This document shows, piece after piece, positions 1 to 6,589 of a DNA stretch of 7,301 nt (its first letter is position 1; every line of letters begins with the position of its first letter). Under the pieces are notes generated by a model. It searched no databases, was not told the DNA's origin, and was given only the letters and a program-made list of their open reading frames with translations. Origin of the DNA: Candidatus Fermentibacteraceae bacterium (GTDB lineage: Bacteria; Fermentibacterota; Fermentibacteria; Fermentibacterales; JCC-6); the NCBI GenBank assembly GCA_021162285.1, contig JAGGYZ010000046.1:1-7301 (forward strand). Reading direction: 5' to 3'. Made by a program: the position numbers and the translations under genes.

Positions 1-250
1 ATCCCACTGCCCCGTAGTTAATGGAATTCAGATCCATGTTGGGATAAAAGCTTGTGTACTCTGTTCCAATCAGTAGTCTACCGGATCTGAGAAGCCCTGC
101 AGGGTTCCACCACTGAGCCCACGCATCGTCGGCAAGAGCGATAAATGCACCTGCCATTCCCATTGCTCTGGCTCCTGGATTGAGAACATCGGAAACGGCT
201 GATGAAGACACAACAAAAACCAGTGCTATTGTAATTATCTTGCTATACAT
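1..250 (-). CDS. PorV-like outer-membrane beta-barrel protein, 5' part only
   Basis: Partial gene; the first 83 codons are visible and the rest lies beyond the left edge. It starts at ATG 250 with a strong Shine-Dalgarno GGAGGTGA (261-268) 10 nt upstream. The N-terminus MYSKIITIALVFVVSSSA looks like a Sec signal peptide: one lysine, a hydrophobic core and a small-residue cleavage region. The mature start reads NPGARAMGMAGAFIALADDA, then WNPAGL. This is the hallmark N-terminus of the PorV/UPF0164/FadL-like outer-membrane barrel proteins, where the GARAMGMAGA segment is followed by an NPAG turn. In Bacteroidetes, PorV (LptO) is the shuttle/attachment component of type IX secretion; in other FCB lineages many paralogues of unknown role occur. 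The start overlaps the last 16 nt of the upstream protease gene, so the two are cotranscribed and probably translationally coupled. The family call is good; the exact role (T9SS shuttle, porin or other barrel) cannot be decided from this fragment. Confidence 0.8.
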   Translation of the reverse strand, partial: MYSKIITIALVFVVSSSAVSDVLNPGARAMGMAGAFIALADDAWAQWWNPAGLLRSGRLLIGTEYTSFYPNMDLNSINYGAVG

Positions 251-3200
251 ACTGTTCCCGTCACCTCCCCCACTGGAGCGGAAGCATGGAAAATGTAAAC
301 CCCGGATGGCACAGGATGTCCAGTGTTGTCATTCCCGTTCCACACAGGTTCCGTGTTTGTGATTTCTTTAACGGGTACACCTTCAATGTTCATGAGAATC
401 AGCCTGATAACTGCACCCTGTGCTGCAGGCCACACGAAAGAAGCCGTATCGTTAACTCCATCTCCGTTGGGTGTAAACGGTGTAGGTATGACGGTTAAAC
501 CCGGGGGAAATTTCCTGATAAGCCCAACATCAAACTCAGTGTGCTGGTTCTCCTCCACTGCAGCAGTGTCTAGAAAAAGCACGTACGACTCCTGATCAAC
601 GTTTATAGGAACAGCCCCGACAGGGACATCCCCGAAGTAGTAGTAACCGTTGTTGTCTGTTTCGGCTGTAACGCCAAGACCAAGAATAGAAACGATAATA
701 TCCTCCAGGTTGTGCCCTGTGTACACATCTGTTACCGTTCCCCCCAGAGAACCAGATGGTCCCTGTGCCGTTGCTGAAGCCATGTTGCTCAAGGGGCTTT
801 CTCCATCCGGGGCTGAGTACACGCATGTTGCCCAGTAGTAGTATCCAATTCCGTTTACAACCAGTGAATCAGTCCAGAACAGGGTACTTGAACCTAGCTC
901 AGCAACCGGGTCCGGTTCCGGAGCCACAGGACTTACAGACCTGTACAGTCTGTAAGATGTAAGCCCCCGGTTGTCTACAGCCTGGGGCGGTTCCCAGGTC
1001 AATGGGATAAATCCATTGTTACCGCTAACTGCAACCAGATCAACGGGAGGAGCAAATTCACCTGCTACTGTGAACGGACCGTAGACAGATGTGTTGTTCG
1101 TTTCATCGTTCTCTGTGACAACAGAGTTGGGATCAACCACACTCACCAGGTACCGGCTTCCAATATCAAAGTATGTAAAAGTGTAACTGCCTTTGAAAGA
1201 AGCTGTTTCCCCGCTCTCGAGAGGAGGCACCTCAAACATCAAAATTTGCTGGGAAAGTGAATCAGGGCGATCGGTGATGTAGTAGGCAAGCTGAGATGCA
1301 GGTGATGGACCGTCTCCATCATTGCTTACAACAACACTGAAGCCAACAGTCTGTCCGGCTCCAAAAGGAGGCTGTACATCAGGTGAAGCAATGGAAACTG
1401 TAAGATCCGGGTAAGCCAGAACAATAGTAAACTGACTGGCAGTGTTATCAAGCCCGCGGTTTCCTGCACCTGCAATAACATCAACAGTGTGCGTACCGGG
1501 CTGGTTGGGACACTGAATAGTAAACTCCGCTGATGCAGTTGAGTTCTTGTAAAGCAGATTACCCATAAAGGCAGGAACATCAACATCACCGGAGAACGCA
1601 GACGGCGGATGAAGGCTTGCCCATGCTCCTACAGCAACGTAACCTCCGGTGTTGGCTATAGTAACAGGAACGATGAGTTCGCCTCCTGGAGGTGCATATA
1701 TAGTGGTATCCACAGGAAATGAAACCGATAACTCCGGATCTCTGGCAAAGCGATAAGCTGCAACGGCAAACTGCTGTTGCTCCGACGGGTTTCCGGGATC
1801 TGCCCAGGACACTCCTTCAACCCGTACATTCCATGCTCCAGGCTCCGGGTTTTCAACCACAATTCTTTCCACGGGGCTGGGAGATGTTACCCCTGAAGGC
1901 AGCTGGTAGTTGTACTCCACATTACTGGGCGAAACCAGAGTTACATCAAGATCAACCTGCAGGTCAGGGGAAGCAGAAGGAACATCGGAGTATCCCAGAC
2001 CGAGAGATATCCAGCTCGTGTATGCAGGAACATACATCGTCCACTGTTTGTAACCGATTCCTTCTGTTATGCTGGAATTTATCCACATAAGCCGGTCAAC
2101 TTCCTCTGAAAAGTAAGTGCCGGGAAGGTGGTATCCATCCAGAAGCCCGTATCCGCTTGACACAGTTGCATACCCTGACAGAGAAGAACCTGTATTGCTT
2201 TTCAGAGGAATCGCACACGCTGCCATAAGGGCCATGGCATCTTCAGGATTAAAAAGATCCCCGTATTTTTCCTCACATATAGCTAGAGCCGAAGACACAA
2301 AAGCAGCAGCCATGCTGGTTCCCGTATACCTGGTGTAGGATGGTTCACCTGGCCACCTGTTTTCAGGGTCATCAAGCCATTGTCCACCGTAAAAGGCATT
2401 TGTCGTTGCCACACCGTTCTGCATGGTTGCCCCCAGGAAAGCACCACCCGGTGCCAGTATCTCCGGTTTCAACCGGCCGTCTGATGTGGGTCCCCTTCCA
2501 CTGTAGGGTGCTACCACCACATTACCGCTGCTGTCCGGAAGAAATGTTACAGCCCCTGTTGTTACTGCATTTCTTGAAATTGCCGGAGAAGGAATTGCAC
2601 CTGGAGACGGGTTGTTGCCAGAGCTGAAAACAGCCATTCCGCCATTCCTGCCGTATGTATCCACAACCTGACAGAACCCGTCGTAAGAGGTTGATCCGTC
2701 AAAACCCCAGGAATTGTTTACCGTGCGACAGTCATTTGAATGAAATTCCGTATAGAATGCAGCAAACTCAGCAGGAGTCATTGACTCCGGTCGTCGAATC
2801 ACATAGAGCTGTACATCCGGAGCACCGCCGCTTCCATTGTATTCGCATCCCAGATCAACCTCTCCCCTTGAGGCAATTACACCGCAAACAGCGGTTCCAT
2901 GCCCTGACGGATCCGCCGGGCCGGCTACAACAGATCCTGCAAGATCAGGATGCTCTGACCATACACCGGTATCAAGAACGCCTATACGAACCCCAAGACC
3001 TGTGTAGTAGTTCCACAGATTCGGCAGACCTGTTACATCCCTGCTGTCGTCTGCCTGCACATTAACCGCATGATTAACCGCAGTTTCTGCTGTGTTGGGA
3101 ATAGCAGCTACAACACCTTCTGCAACCGGATCTGAAACCAGCCACCACTCGTCGGAAATGGCAGTGCCCTCTGCCGGAACAAAACCCGGAGCCATTGAAA

Positions 3201-3648
3201 CAAGCCAGCCTCCGGTCCAGCCCCTGTCACCTGGAGCAACTGCATCATTCCATGACCACACCGACACGGATCTTACAAAACCGTGACCTCTGAGAATATT
3301 TAAATCAGTTTTTTCGCCGGCAACAGCAACGAAAGCAGATGAAGACGGAGCAAATCCTGACGGCCAGAAACCAGCCCGGTCAAGAATCGCCAGATCGCCC
3401 GGGGTAAGAGACCTGTAAACATTTATAAGTACCAGACTGCCTTCAGTAACGGAAAAAGAACCTGTTAAAAGAGGGCCGGAACCGAACTCCAGCTGTGTGT
3501 AGTGTGTGTTCAACTCTGCAAGAGCAGTCTGTCTCCCGGAAAAATTCATTAAGGCAAGCTCCTGCATTGACACCTGATCAGGCAGCTCAAGGACAGGATA
3601 ATCTACAGCGGAAAAGAAAGCCAGAAGCAAGACAGAAAATACAGCCAT
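235..3648 (-). CDS. Secreted multidomain subtilisin-like (S8) serine protease with T9SS/FlgD-like C-terminal domain
   Basis: Intact gene of 1137 residues counted from ATG 3648. A GTG three codons upstream (3657) is open, but the only Shine-Dalgarno (AGGAG, 3657-3661) overlaps it and sits 8 nt before the ATG. Residues 1 to about 15 (MAVFSVLLLAFFSA) form a hydrophobic export signal without any Lys/Arg. About 16-195 are an unrecognised probable pro-region. About 210-505 are the S8 domain with Asp226 (GVLDTG), His250 (GHGT), oxyanion Asn345 (SSGN) and Ser445 (GTSMAAA), plus the usual GPTSDGRLKPEILAPG loop, so it should be active. Then follow a P/proprotein-convertase-like beta domain (about 530-635), two CARDB-like modules (about 638-745 and 746-860, the second with NSVVTENDETNN), an FN3-like module (about 865-960), a carboxypeptidase-regulatory-like module (about 965-1045), and a C-terminal FlgD/CHU_C-like domain (about 1050-1137, FTPNGDGVND and PVPSGVYIF). 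It likely acts at the cell surface or outside the cell. It is first in an operon with the overlapping PorV-like gene. The substrate is unknown. Confidence 0.92.
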   Translation of the reverse strand: MAVFSVLLLAFFSAVDYPVLELPDQVSMQELALMNFSGRQTALAELNTHYTQLEFGSGPLLTGSFSVTEGSLVLINVYRSLTPGDLAILDRAGFWPSGFAPSSSAFVAVAGEKTDLNILRGHGFVRSVSVWSWNDAVAPGDRGWTGGWLVSMAPGFVPAEGTAISDEWWLVSDPVAEGVVAAIPNTAETAVNHAVNVQADDSRDVTGLPNLWNYYTGLGVRIGVLDTGVWSEHPDLAGSVVAGPADPSGHGTAVCGVIASRGEVDLGCEYNGSGGAPDVQLYVIRRPESMTPAEFAAFYTEFHSNDCRTVNNSWGFDGSTSYDGFCQVVDTYGRNGGMAVFSSGNNPSPGAIPSPAISRNAVTTGAVTFLPDSSGNVVVAPYSGRGPTSDGRLKPEILAPGGAFLGATMQNGVATTNAFYGGQWLDDPENRWPGEPSYTRYTGTSMAAAFVSSALAICEEKYGDLFNPEDAMALMAACAIPLKSNTGSSLSGYATVSSGYGLLDGYHLPGTYFSEEVDRLMWINSSITEGIGYKQWTMYVPAYTSWISLGLGYSDVPSASPDLQVDLDVTLVSPSNVEYNYQLPSGVTSPSPVERIVVENPEPGAWNVRVEGVSWADPGNPSEQQQFAVAAYRFARDPELSVSFPVDTTIYAPPGGELIVPVTIANTGGYVAVGAWASLHPPSAFSGDVDVPAFMGNLLYKNSTASAEFTIQCPNQPGTHTVDVIAGAGNRGLDNTASQFTIVLAYPDLTVSIASPDVQPPFGAGQTVGFSVVVSNDGDGPSPASQLAYYITDRPDSLSQQILMFEVPPLESGETASFKGSYTFTYFDIGSRYLVSVVDPNSVVTENDETNNTSVYGPFTVAGEFAPPVDLVAVSGNNGFIPLTWEPPQAVDNRGLTSYRLYRSVSPVAPEPDPVAELGSSTLFWTDSLVVNGIGYYYWATCVYSAPDGESPLSNMASATAQGPSGSLGGTVTDVYTGHNLEDIIVSILGLGVTAETDNNGYYYFGDVPVGAVPINVDQESYVLFLDTAAVEENQHTEFDVGLIRKFPPGLTVIPTPFTPNGDGVNDTASFVWPAAQGAVIRLILMNIEGVPVKEITNTEPVWNGNDNTGHPVPSGVYIFHASAPVGEVTGTVCIAR
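261..268 (-). promoter_or_regulatory. Shine-Dalgarno site of the PorV-like gene
   Basis: GGAGGTGA on the minus strand, 10 nt before ATG 250. It lies inside the 3' end of the protease reading frame, so this gene can recruit ribosomes itself as well as by coupling to the protease stop at 235-237. Confidence 0.75.
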
Positions 3649-3656
3649 TGTTACCA

Positions 3657-3661
3657 CTCCT
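3657..3661 (-). promoter_or_regulatory. Shine-Dalgarno site that decides the protease start
   Basis: AGGAG on the minus strand, 8 nt before ATG 3648. It shares a base with the upstream in-frame GTG at 3657, so it cannot serve that codon; this favours the ATG. An in-frame TGA lies a little further upstream, so no longer N-terminus is possible. Confidence 0.7.
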
Positions 3662-3686
3662 GTTACAGTTAATCATCTGCAAAGAG

Positions 3687-3713
3687 ATACTATAAATAAG
3701 ACTGGTTCGTCAA
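3687..3713 (-). promoter_or_regulatory. Possible sigma70-type promoter for the protease operon
   Basis: The 131-nt gap between folD and the protease must hold the protease promoter if the terminator at 3731-3767 works. On the minus strand TTGACG (3708-3713) is a good -35 match. The -10 is ambiguous: TAGTAT (3687-3692) lies at a 15-nt spacing, while the better hexamer TATAGT (3689-3694) is only 13 nt away. No Bacteroidetes-type TAnnTTTG element is seen. Position and AT-richness support a promoter, but the exact hexamers are uncertain. Confidence 0.3.
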
Positions 3714-3721
3714 CCGCATAG

Positions 3722-3767
3722 CAAAAATAAAGAACCAGAGCAATAGCCACTTGATTGCTCTGGTTCT
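3722..3767 (-). terminator. Rho-independent terminator after folD
   Basis: A perfect 14-bp inverted repeat: AGAACCAGAGCAAT (3731-3744) and ATTGCTCTGGTTCT (3754-3767), with a 9-nt loop. On the minus strand the stem is followed by TTATTTTTG (3722-3730), a U-rich tail, so it terminates leftward transcription. On the plus side no T-tract follows the stem, so it does not look bidirectional. It lies just beyond the folD stop codon and separates the rng-rplU-folD block from the protease operon. Confidence 0.9.
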
Positions 3768-3780
3768 AACATAAACAGAA

Positions 3781-4626
3781 TTAGTCTGCCAGCAGAGAAT
3801 TTCTCGCTTTGAATGTGTTTTCGAGAAGAAACGCTATTGTCAGTGGGCCCACACCACCGGGAACGGGAGTAATAGCGGAACACACCGGTGAAACATCGTC
3901 ATAGTCAACATCTCCAACGAGCTTGCCGTCACTTCTCCTGTTCATTCCCACATCAACAACCACGGCTCCCGGCTTCACCCAGTCTTTTTTGATCATTTCT
4001 GCACGGCCCACTGCGACTACAAGAATATCTGCTTCAGCACACCGCTGTTTCAGATCAACCGTTCTGCTGTGAGCAACTGTTACAGTGCAGTTCTCCCTGA
4101 GAAGAAGAGCTGCCATTGGTTTCCCCACGATGTTGGATCTTCCCACAATAAGGGCATTTTTCCCGGATAACGGAATGTTGTGGTGATGCAGCAGGCTGAC
4201 AATGCCTGAAGGAGTGCAGGGGAAAAGACCCTGTTCTCCTCTCCAGAGTCTGCCTACGTTAACAGGGTGAAAACCGTCAACATCTTTTTCGGGCAGAACT
4301 GCTGCCGCAATCAAATCAGTTGAGATGTGCTCCGGAAGAGGAAGCTGAACAAGAATACCGTGAACTGAGTCATCGGCGTTCAATTTGTCTACGATAGCAA
4401 GAATCTCAGACTGGGTAACCTCTGCGGGAAGGCTGATAACATTGCTGTTGAACCCCACCTTGACACAGGCCTTTTCCTTGGCTGCAACGTAAACCTTGCT
4501 TGCCGGATTTTCTCCAACAATAATAACTGTAAGACCTGGAAGCTGTCCCTGAAGCTCACTTACACGCTGACGCAGTGACGCTCTTACAACCCTGGCATAT
4601 TTTCTGCCGGATAGTACTAGTGCCAT
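3781..4626 (-). CDS. folD: Bifunctional methylenetetrahydrofolate dehydrogenase / methenyltetrahydrofolate cyclohydrolase
   Basis: 281 residues, close to the usual FolD length of about 280-295. It interconverts 5,10-methylene-THF, 5,10-methenyl-THF and 10-formyl-THF in the cytoplasm with NADP(H), feeding purine and formyl-Met-tRNA synthesis and one-carbon metabolism. The N-terminal catalytic domain shows the Y-x3-K signature (Tyr46, Lys50 in KVYVAAKEKA), Gln94 (VQLPLP) and Asp117 (KDVDGFHP), equivalent to the known catalytic and folate-binding residues. The Rossmann domain has VGRSNIVGKP (161-170) and AHSRT (185-189) for the cofactor, and the family signature PVPGGVGPLT closes it (254-263). 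All key residues are present, so both activities are expected. The start ATG 4626 lies 3 nt after the rplU stop, with a modest AAGG (4635-4638) 8 nt upstream, so translation is probably coupled to rplU. A strong terminator follows. Pairing folD directly with rplU is not the common arrangement. Confidence 0.97.
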   Translation of the reverse strand: MALVLSGRKYARVVRASLRQRVSELQGQLPGLTVIIVGENPASKVYVAAKEKACVKVGFNSNVISLPAEVTQSEILAIVDKLNADDSVHGILVQLPLPEHISTDLIAAAVLPEKDVDGFHPVNVGRLWRGEQGLFPCTPSGIVSLLHHHNIPLSGKNALIVGRSNIVGKPMAALLLRENCTVTVAHSRTVDLKQRCAEADILVVAVGRAEMIKKDWVKPGAVVVDVGMNRRSDGKLVGDVDYDDVSPVCSAITPVPGGVGPLTIAFLLENTFKARNSLLAD

Positions 4627-4629
4627 GGC

Positions 4630-4944
4630 TTAAACCTTGGTGATTTTCTCGATTTGTACCCACGTCTGAAGCTGTCTGTGGCCTGTTTTCCTCTGGTAGC
4701 CCTTGCGTCTCTTGCGTTTAAATATTACTACTTTTGCGCCTTTTGACTGCTCAATAATTTTGGCTGACACTTGAATGCCCTCAATAAATGGATGCCCCAC
4801 AACGACTTTATCGTCTTTGGCCACGAGAAGAACATCTTCGAATACATGAGAAGTTCCCTCTTCGCCTGCAAGATGGGGAACCACAAGCTTCATGCCCTGC
4901 TCTACCCGGAATTGAGTTCCACCTGTTTTTATGATAGCGTACAA
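4630..4944 (-). CDS. rplU: 50S ribosomal protein L21, UUG start
   Basis: 104 residues, the normal size for L21 (about 103 in E. coli), a 23S rRNA-binding protein of the large subunit. The N-terminus MYAIIKTGGTQFRVEQG and the basic C-terminal motif KRKRRKGYQRKTGHRQ (76-91) are diagnostic of the family. The reading frame has no ATG or GTG near its start. Two in-frame TTG codons are possible, at 4950 and 4944. The one at 4944 gives the canonical MYAIIKTGG start and lies 6 nt after the Shine-Dalgarno GGAGG (4951-4955). The one at 4950 touches the Shine-Dalgarno and is therefore unlikely. An in-frame TAA at 4963-4965 excludes longer forms. It is followed 3 nt later by folD. rpmA (L27), which usually follows rplU, is not in the window. 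About 97 nt separate it from rng upstream. Confidence 0.96.
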   Translation of the reverse strand: MYAIIKTGGTQFRVEQGMKLVVPHLAGEEGTSHVFEDVLLVAKDDKVVVGHPFIEGIQVSAKIIEQSKGAKVVIFKRKRRKGYQRKTGHRQLQTWVQIEKITKV

Positions 4945-4950
4945 ATTCAA

Positions 4951-4955
4951 CCTCC
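4951..4955 (-). promoter_or_regulatory. Shine-Dalgarno site that decides the L21 start
   Basis: GGAGG on the minus strand, directly abutting TTG 4950 but correctly spaced (6 nt) from TTG 4944. An ATG at 4955-4957 overlaps this site but is in another frame and cannot start L21. Confidence 0.75.
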
Positions 4956-4961
4956 ATATAT

Positions 4962-4967
4962 ATTATA
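4962..4967 (-). promoter_or_regulatory. Possible -10 box in front of rplU
   Basis: A perfect TATAAT hexamer on the minus strand, in an AT-rich run. No convincing -35 lies 16-18 nt upstream; that position reads CCGCGT to GACCGC and falls in the hairpin arm. Initiation from it would begin at or next to the L21 Shine-Dalgarno, giving a leader of only about 11-12 nt. It may be chance in an AT-rich spacer. Confidence 0.22.
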
Positions 4968-4980
4968 CACATACACCGTT

Positions 4981-5012
4981 AAAACGCGGTCTAATTACTT
5001 ATCAAGACTGCG
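4981..5012 (-). terminator. Weak terminator-like or processing hairpin between rng and rplU
   Basis: On the minus strand CGCAGTCT (5005-5012) can pair with AGACCGCG (4985-4992), giving seven Watson-Crick pairs with one internal A/C mismatch around a 12-nt loop. TTTT follows (4981-4984). This could act as a leaky terminator or attenuator, or as a processing or stabilising hairpin in the rng-rplU mRNA. The large loop, the mismatch and the short U-tract make it much weaker than the terminator after folD. The rest of the 4956-5041 gap is AT-rich with no gene. Confidence 0.35.
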
Positions 5013-5041
5013 CAAACTTATACTATTTCAGCCCTTCGAGG

Positions 5042-6589
5042 TCAAGCTCTCGAACCGGGAAGATACAGATCCGTAATCTCTTCATGTGAATCAAGTGAAA
5101 ACACTTTGAATTCGGCCTGAAGCATCTTGTCATCCTCATGAATATGGACTGAAAGCCTGTCACTTCGGGCGGTGAGATACTCCAGCCGCCTTCCGTCATC
5201 TTCCATGAGATATTTTGCAACCATAGGATTGATGGTAACAACCAGGTTCACATGTTTTTTCCCATTGGCAGCTCTCTCAAGAAACCGTTCAATCTCGGTA
5301 AGAACGCTTACCGGTGTCTGTATTCTTCCGGTTCCTGTACAGTATTCACACACAACAGACATGGATTGAACAAGGCTGGGGCGAACCCTTTTTCTGGTCA
5401 TTTCAACCAGACCCATGGGACTTACCTGACAGGTCTTTGTTGGTGATCTGTCTCTTCCCAGCTCACCCCTTAGACAATTTACCACCTTGTCACGGTGAGA
5501 CAGATTGTCCATGTCGATAAAGTCGATAACGATTATCCCGCCCAGGTCTCTAAGACGCAGCTGTCTGGCCACTTCCCGCGCAGCCTCCATGTTGGTCTTG
5601 AAAATGGTATCTTCCTGTCTGCGCCGCCCCACGTACCTCTTGGTATTTACATCTATAGCCACCAGAGCTTCAGTGTGATCAATAACAATGGAACCTCCGC
5701 TCTTCAGAAGAACTTCCCTTCTTACAAGACCGGAAATCTCCTTCTCAATACCGTACTGGTCAAAAATCGGAGTTTTACCTCTGTAGTATTTCACCTTGGC
5801 TGCAACATCCGGATCAAATGTTTTCAGATACTTCTTGATCTGTTTTGCAACGGCCCGTGAGTCACTGACAATGGAATTTACATCAGGAGAAACAAGGTCG
5901 CGGACAGTCATAGTGATAAGATCATGCTCCTGATGAAGAAGGGCAGGTGCTTTGGATTTAACAGTTAAAGTACCGATTTCCTTCCACTTGTTCACTATTC
6001 TCTCAACGTCGGTTCTGAAACTGTCCTCGTCCTTCTCTATACCTGCAGTTCTTGCAATTATTCCAAAACCCTCTGTTCTAACCTGCTGAACTATCTTTCT
6101 CAGCCTGCTTCTCTCCTGCCTATCTGTAATCTTCCTGGAAACTCCTGCTACAGAGTCTCCTGGCATACTAACCACATAACGGCCGGCAATGCTTATTCTT
6201 GTACTGACCCTTGCTCCCTTTGTCCCAATAGGTTCTTTGGTAACCTGAACCAGAATTCTCTGCCCTTTTTCCAGCACCTTTTCGATCGGTCGGCGTGTTT
6301 CATCAGCTCTGGGAGGCTTTCCTTCTATAAGAGCCCTGGCAAAACTTTTTTCGTTAGCCAGCATTTCCCTCACATCAGATACATGAAGAAAGGCACTTCT
6401 TTCCAGTCCGATGTCTACAAAAGCAGCCTGCATTCCAGGTAGTACCGCATTGACTTTACCCAGATAGATATTTCCCACAATGTGCCTGTCATCAGCCATT
6501 TCGACGATAAGCTCCATCAGTCGACCATCCTCCATAACAGCTATTCTTGTTACTTCGGGATGCTGGTTGACTATGAAATCAACCTTCAT
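5042..6589 (-). CDS. rng: Ribonuclease E/G family endoribonuclease
   Basis: 515 residues from ATG 6589, near the size of RNase G (about 490) and lacking the long C-terminal scaffold of E. coli RNase E. It is a cytoplasmic endonuclease cutting AU-rich single-stranded RNA, with roles in rRNA 5'-end maturation and mRNA decay. An S1-type RNA-binding domain occupies about 32-125 (GNIYLGKVNAVLPGMQAAFV, then SAFLHVSD). The 5'-sensor/RNase H-like region follows. The DNase I-like catalytic part has Asp313 (VAIDVNT) and Asp356 (VIDFIDMD), matching the two metal-binding aspartates of RNase E. The zinc-link cysteines are Cys414 and Cys417 (VVCEYCTGTGRI). The frame is open to GTG 6607, but AAGGAG (6599-6604) lies 9 nt before ATG 6589 and downstream of that GTG, so the ATG is chosen. 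The start overlaps the end of the radical SAM-linked gene by 11 nt, suggesting coupling. rplU follows after about 97 nt. Whether it behaves more like RNase G or E is not certain. Confidence 0.95.
   Translation of the reverse strand: MKVDFIVNQHPEVTRIAVMEDGRLMELIVEMADDRHIVGNIYLGKVNAVLPGMQAAFVDIGLERSAFLHVSDVREMLANEKSFARALIEGKPPRADETRRPIEKVLEKGQRILVQVTKEPIGTKGARVSTRISIAGRYVVSMPGDSVAGVSRKITDRQERSRLRKIVQQVRTEGFGIIARTAGIEKDEDSFRTDVERIVNKWKEIGTLTVKSKAPALLHQEHDLITMTVRDLVSPDVNSIVSDSRAVAKQIKKYLKTFDPDVAAKVKYYRGKTPIFDQYGIEKEISGLVRREVLLKSGGSIVIDHTEALVAIDVNTKRYVGRRRQEDTIFKTNMEAAREVARQLRLRDLGGIIVIDFIDMDNLSHRDKVVNCLRGELGRDRSPTKTCQVSPMGLVEMTRKRVRPSLVQSMSVVCEYCTGTGRIQTPVSVLTEIERFLERAANGKKHVNLVVTINPMVAKYLMEDDGRRLEYLTARSDRLSVHIHEDDKMLQAEFKVFSLDSHEEITDLYLPGSRA

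Noticed and set aside
1326..1862. Short minus-strand frames within the protease gene in another frame
   Set aside because: They overlap the CARDB-like modules of the protease, whose frame is continuous and domain-rich; the Leu-rich translations are frame shadows.
1719..3065. Plus-strand open frames of 73-136 codons opposite the protease
   Set aside because: They lie antisense to a gene with an intact catalytic triad and recognisable domains, have low-complexity Pro/His/Arg/Gln-rich translations typical of shadow frames, and show no family motif.
3649..3657. GTG 3657 as the protease start
   Set aside because: The Shine-Dalgarno AGGAG overlaps this codon; spacing is correct only for ATG 3648.
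3691..3696. TATAAA on the plus strand as a promoter
   Set aside because: No plus-strand gene lies downstream; the only rightward sequence is antisense to folD and rplU.
5495..5860. Plus-strand 121-codon open frame inside rng
   Set aside because: Antisense to the conserved catalytic core of RNase E/G (VAIDVNT, VIDFIDMD); no Shine-Dalgarno or recognisable motif supports it.
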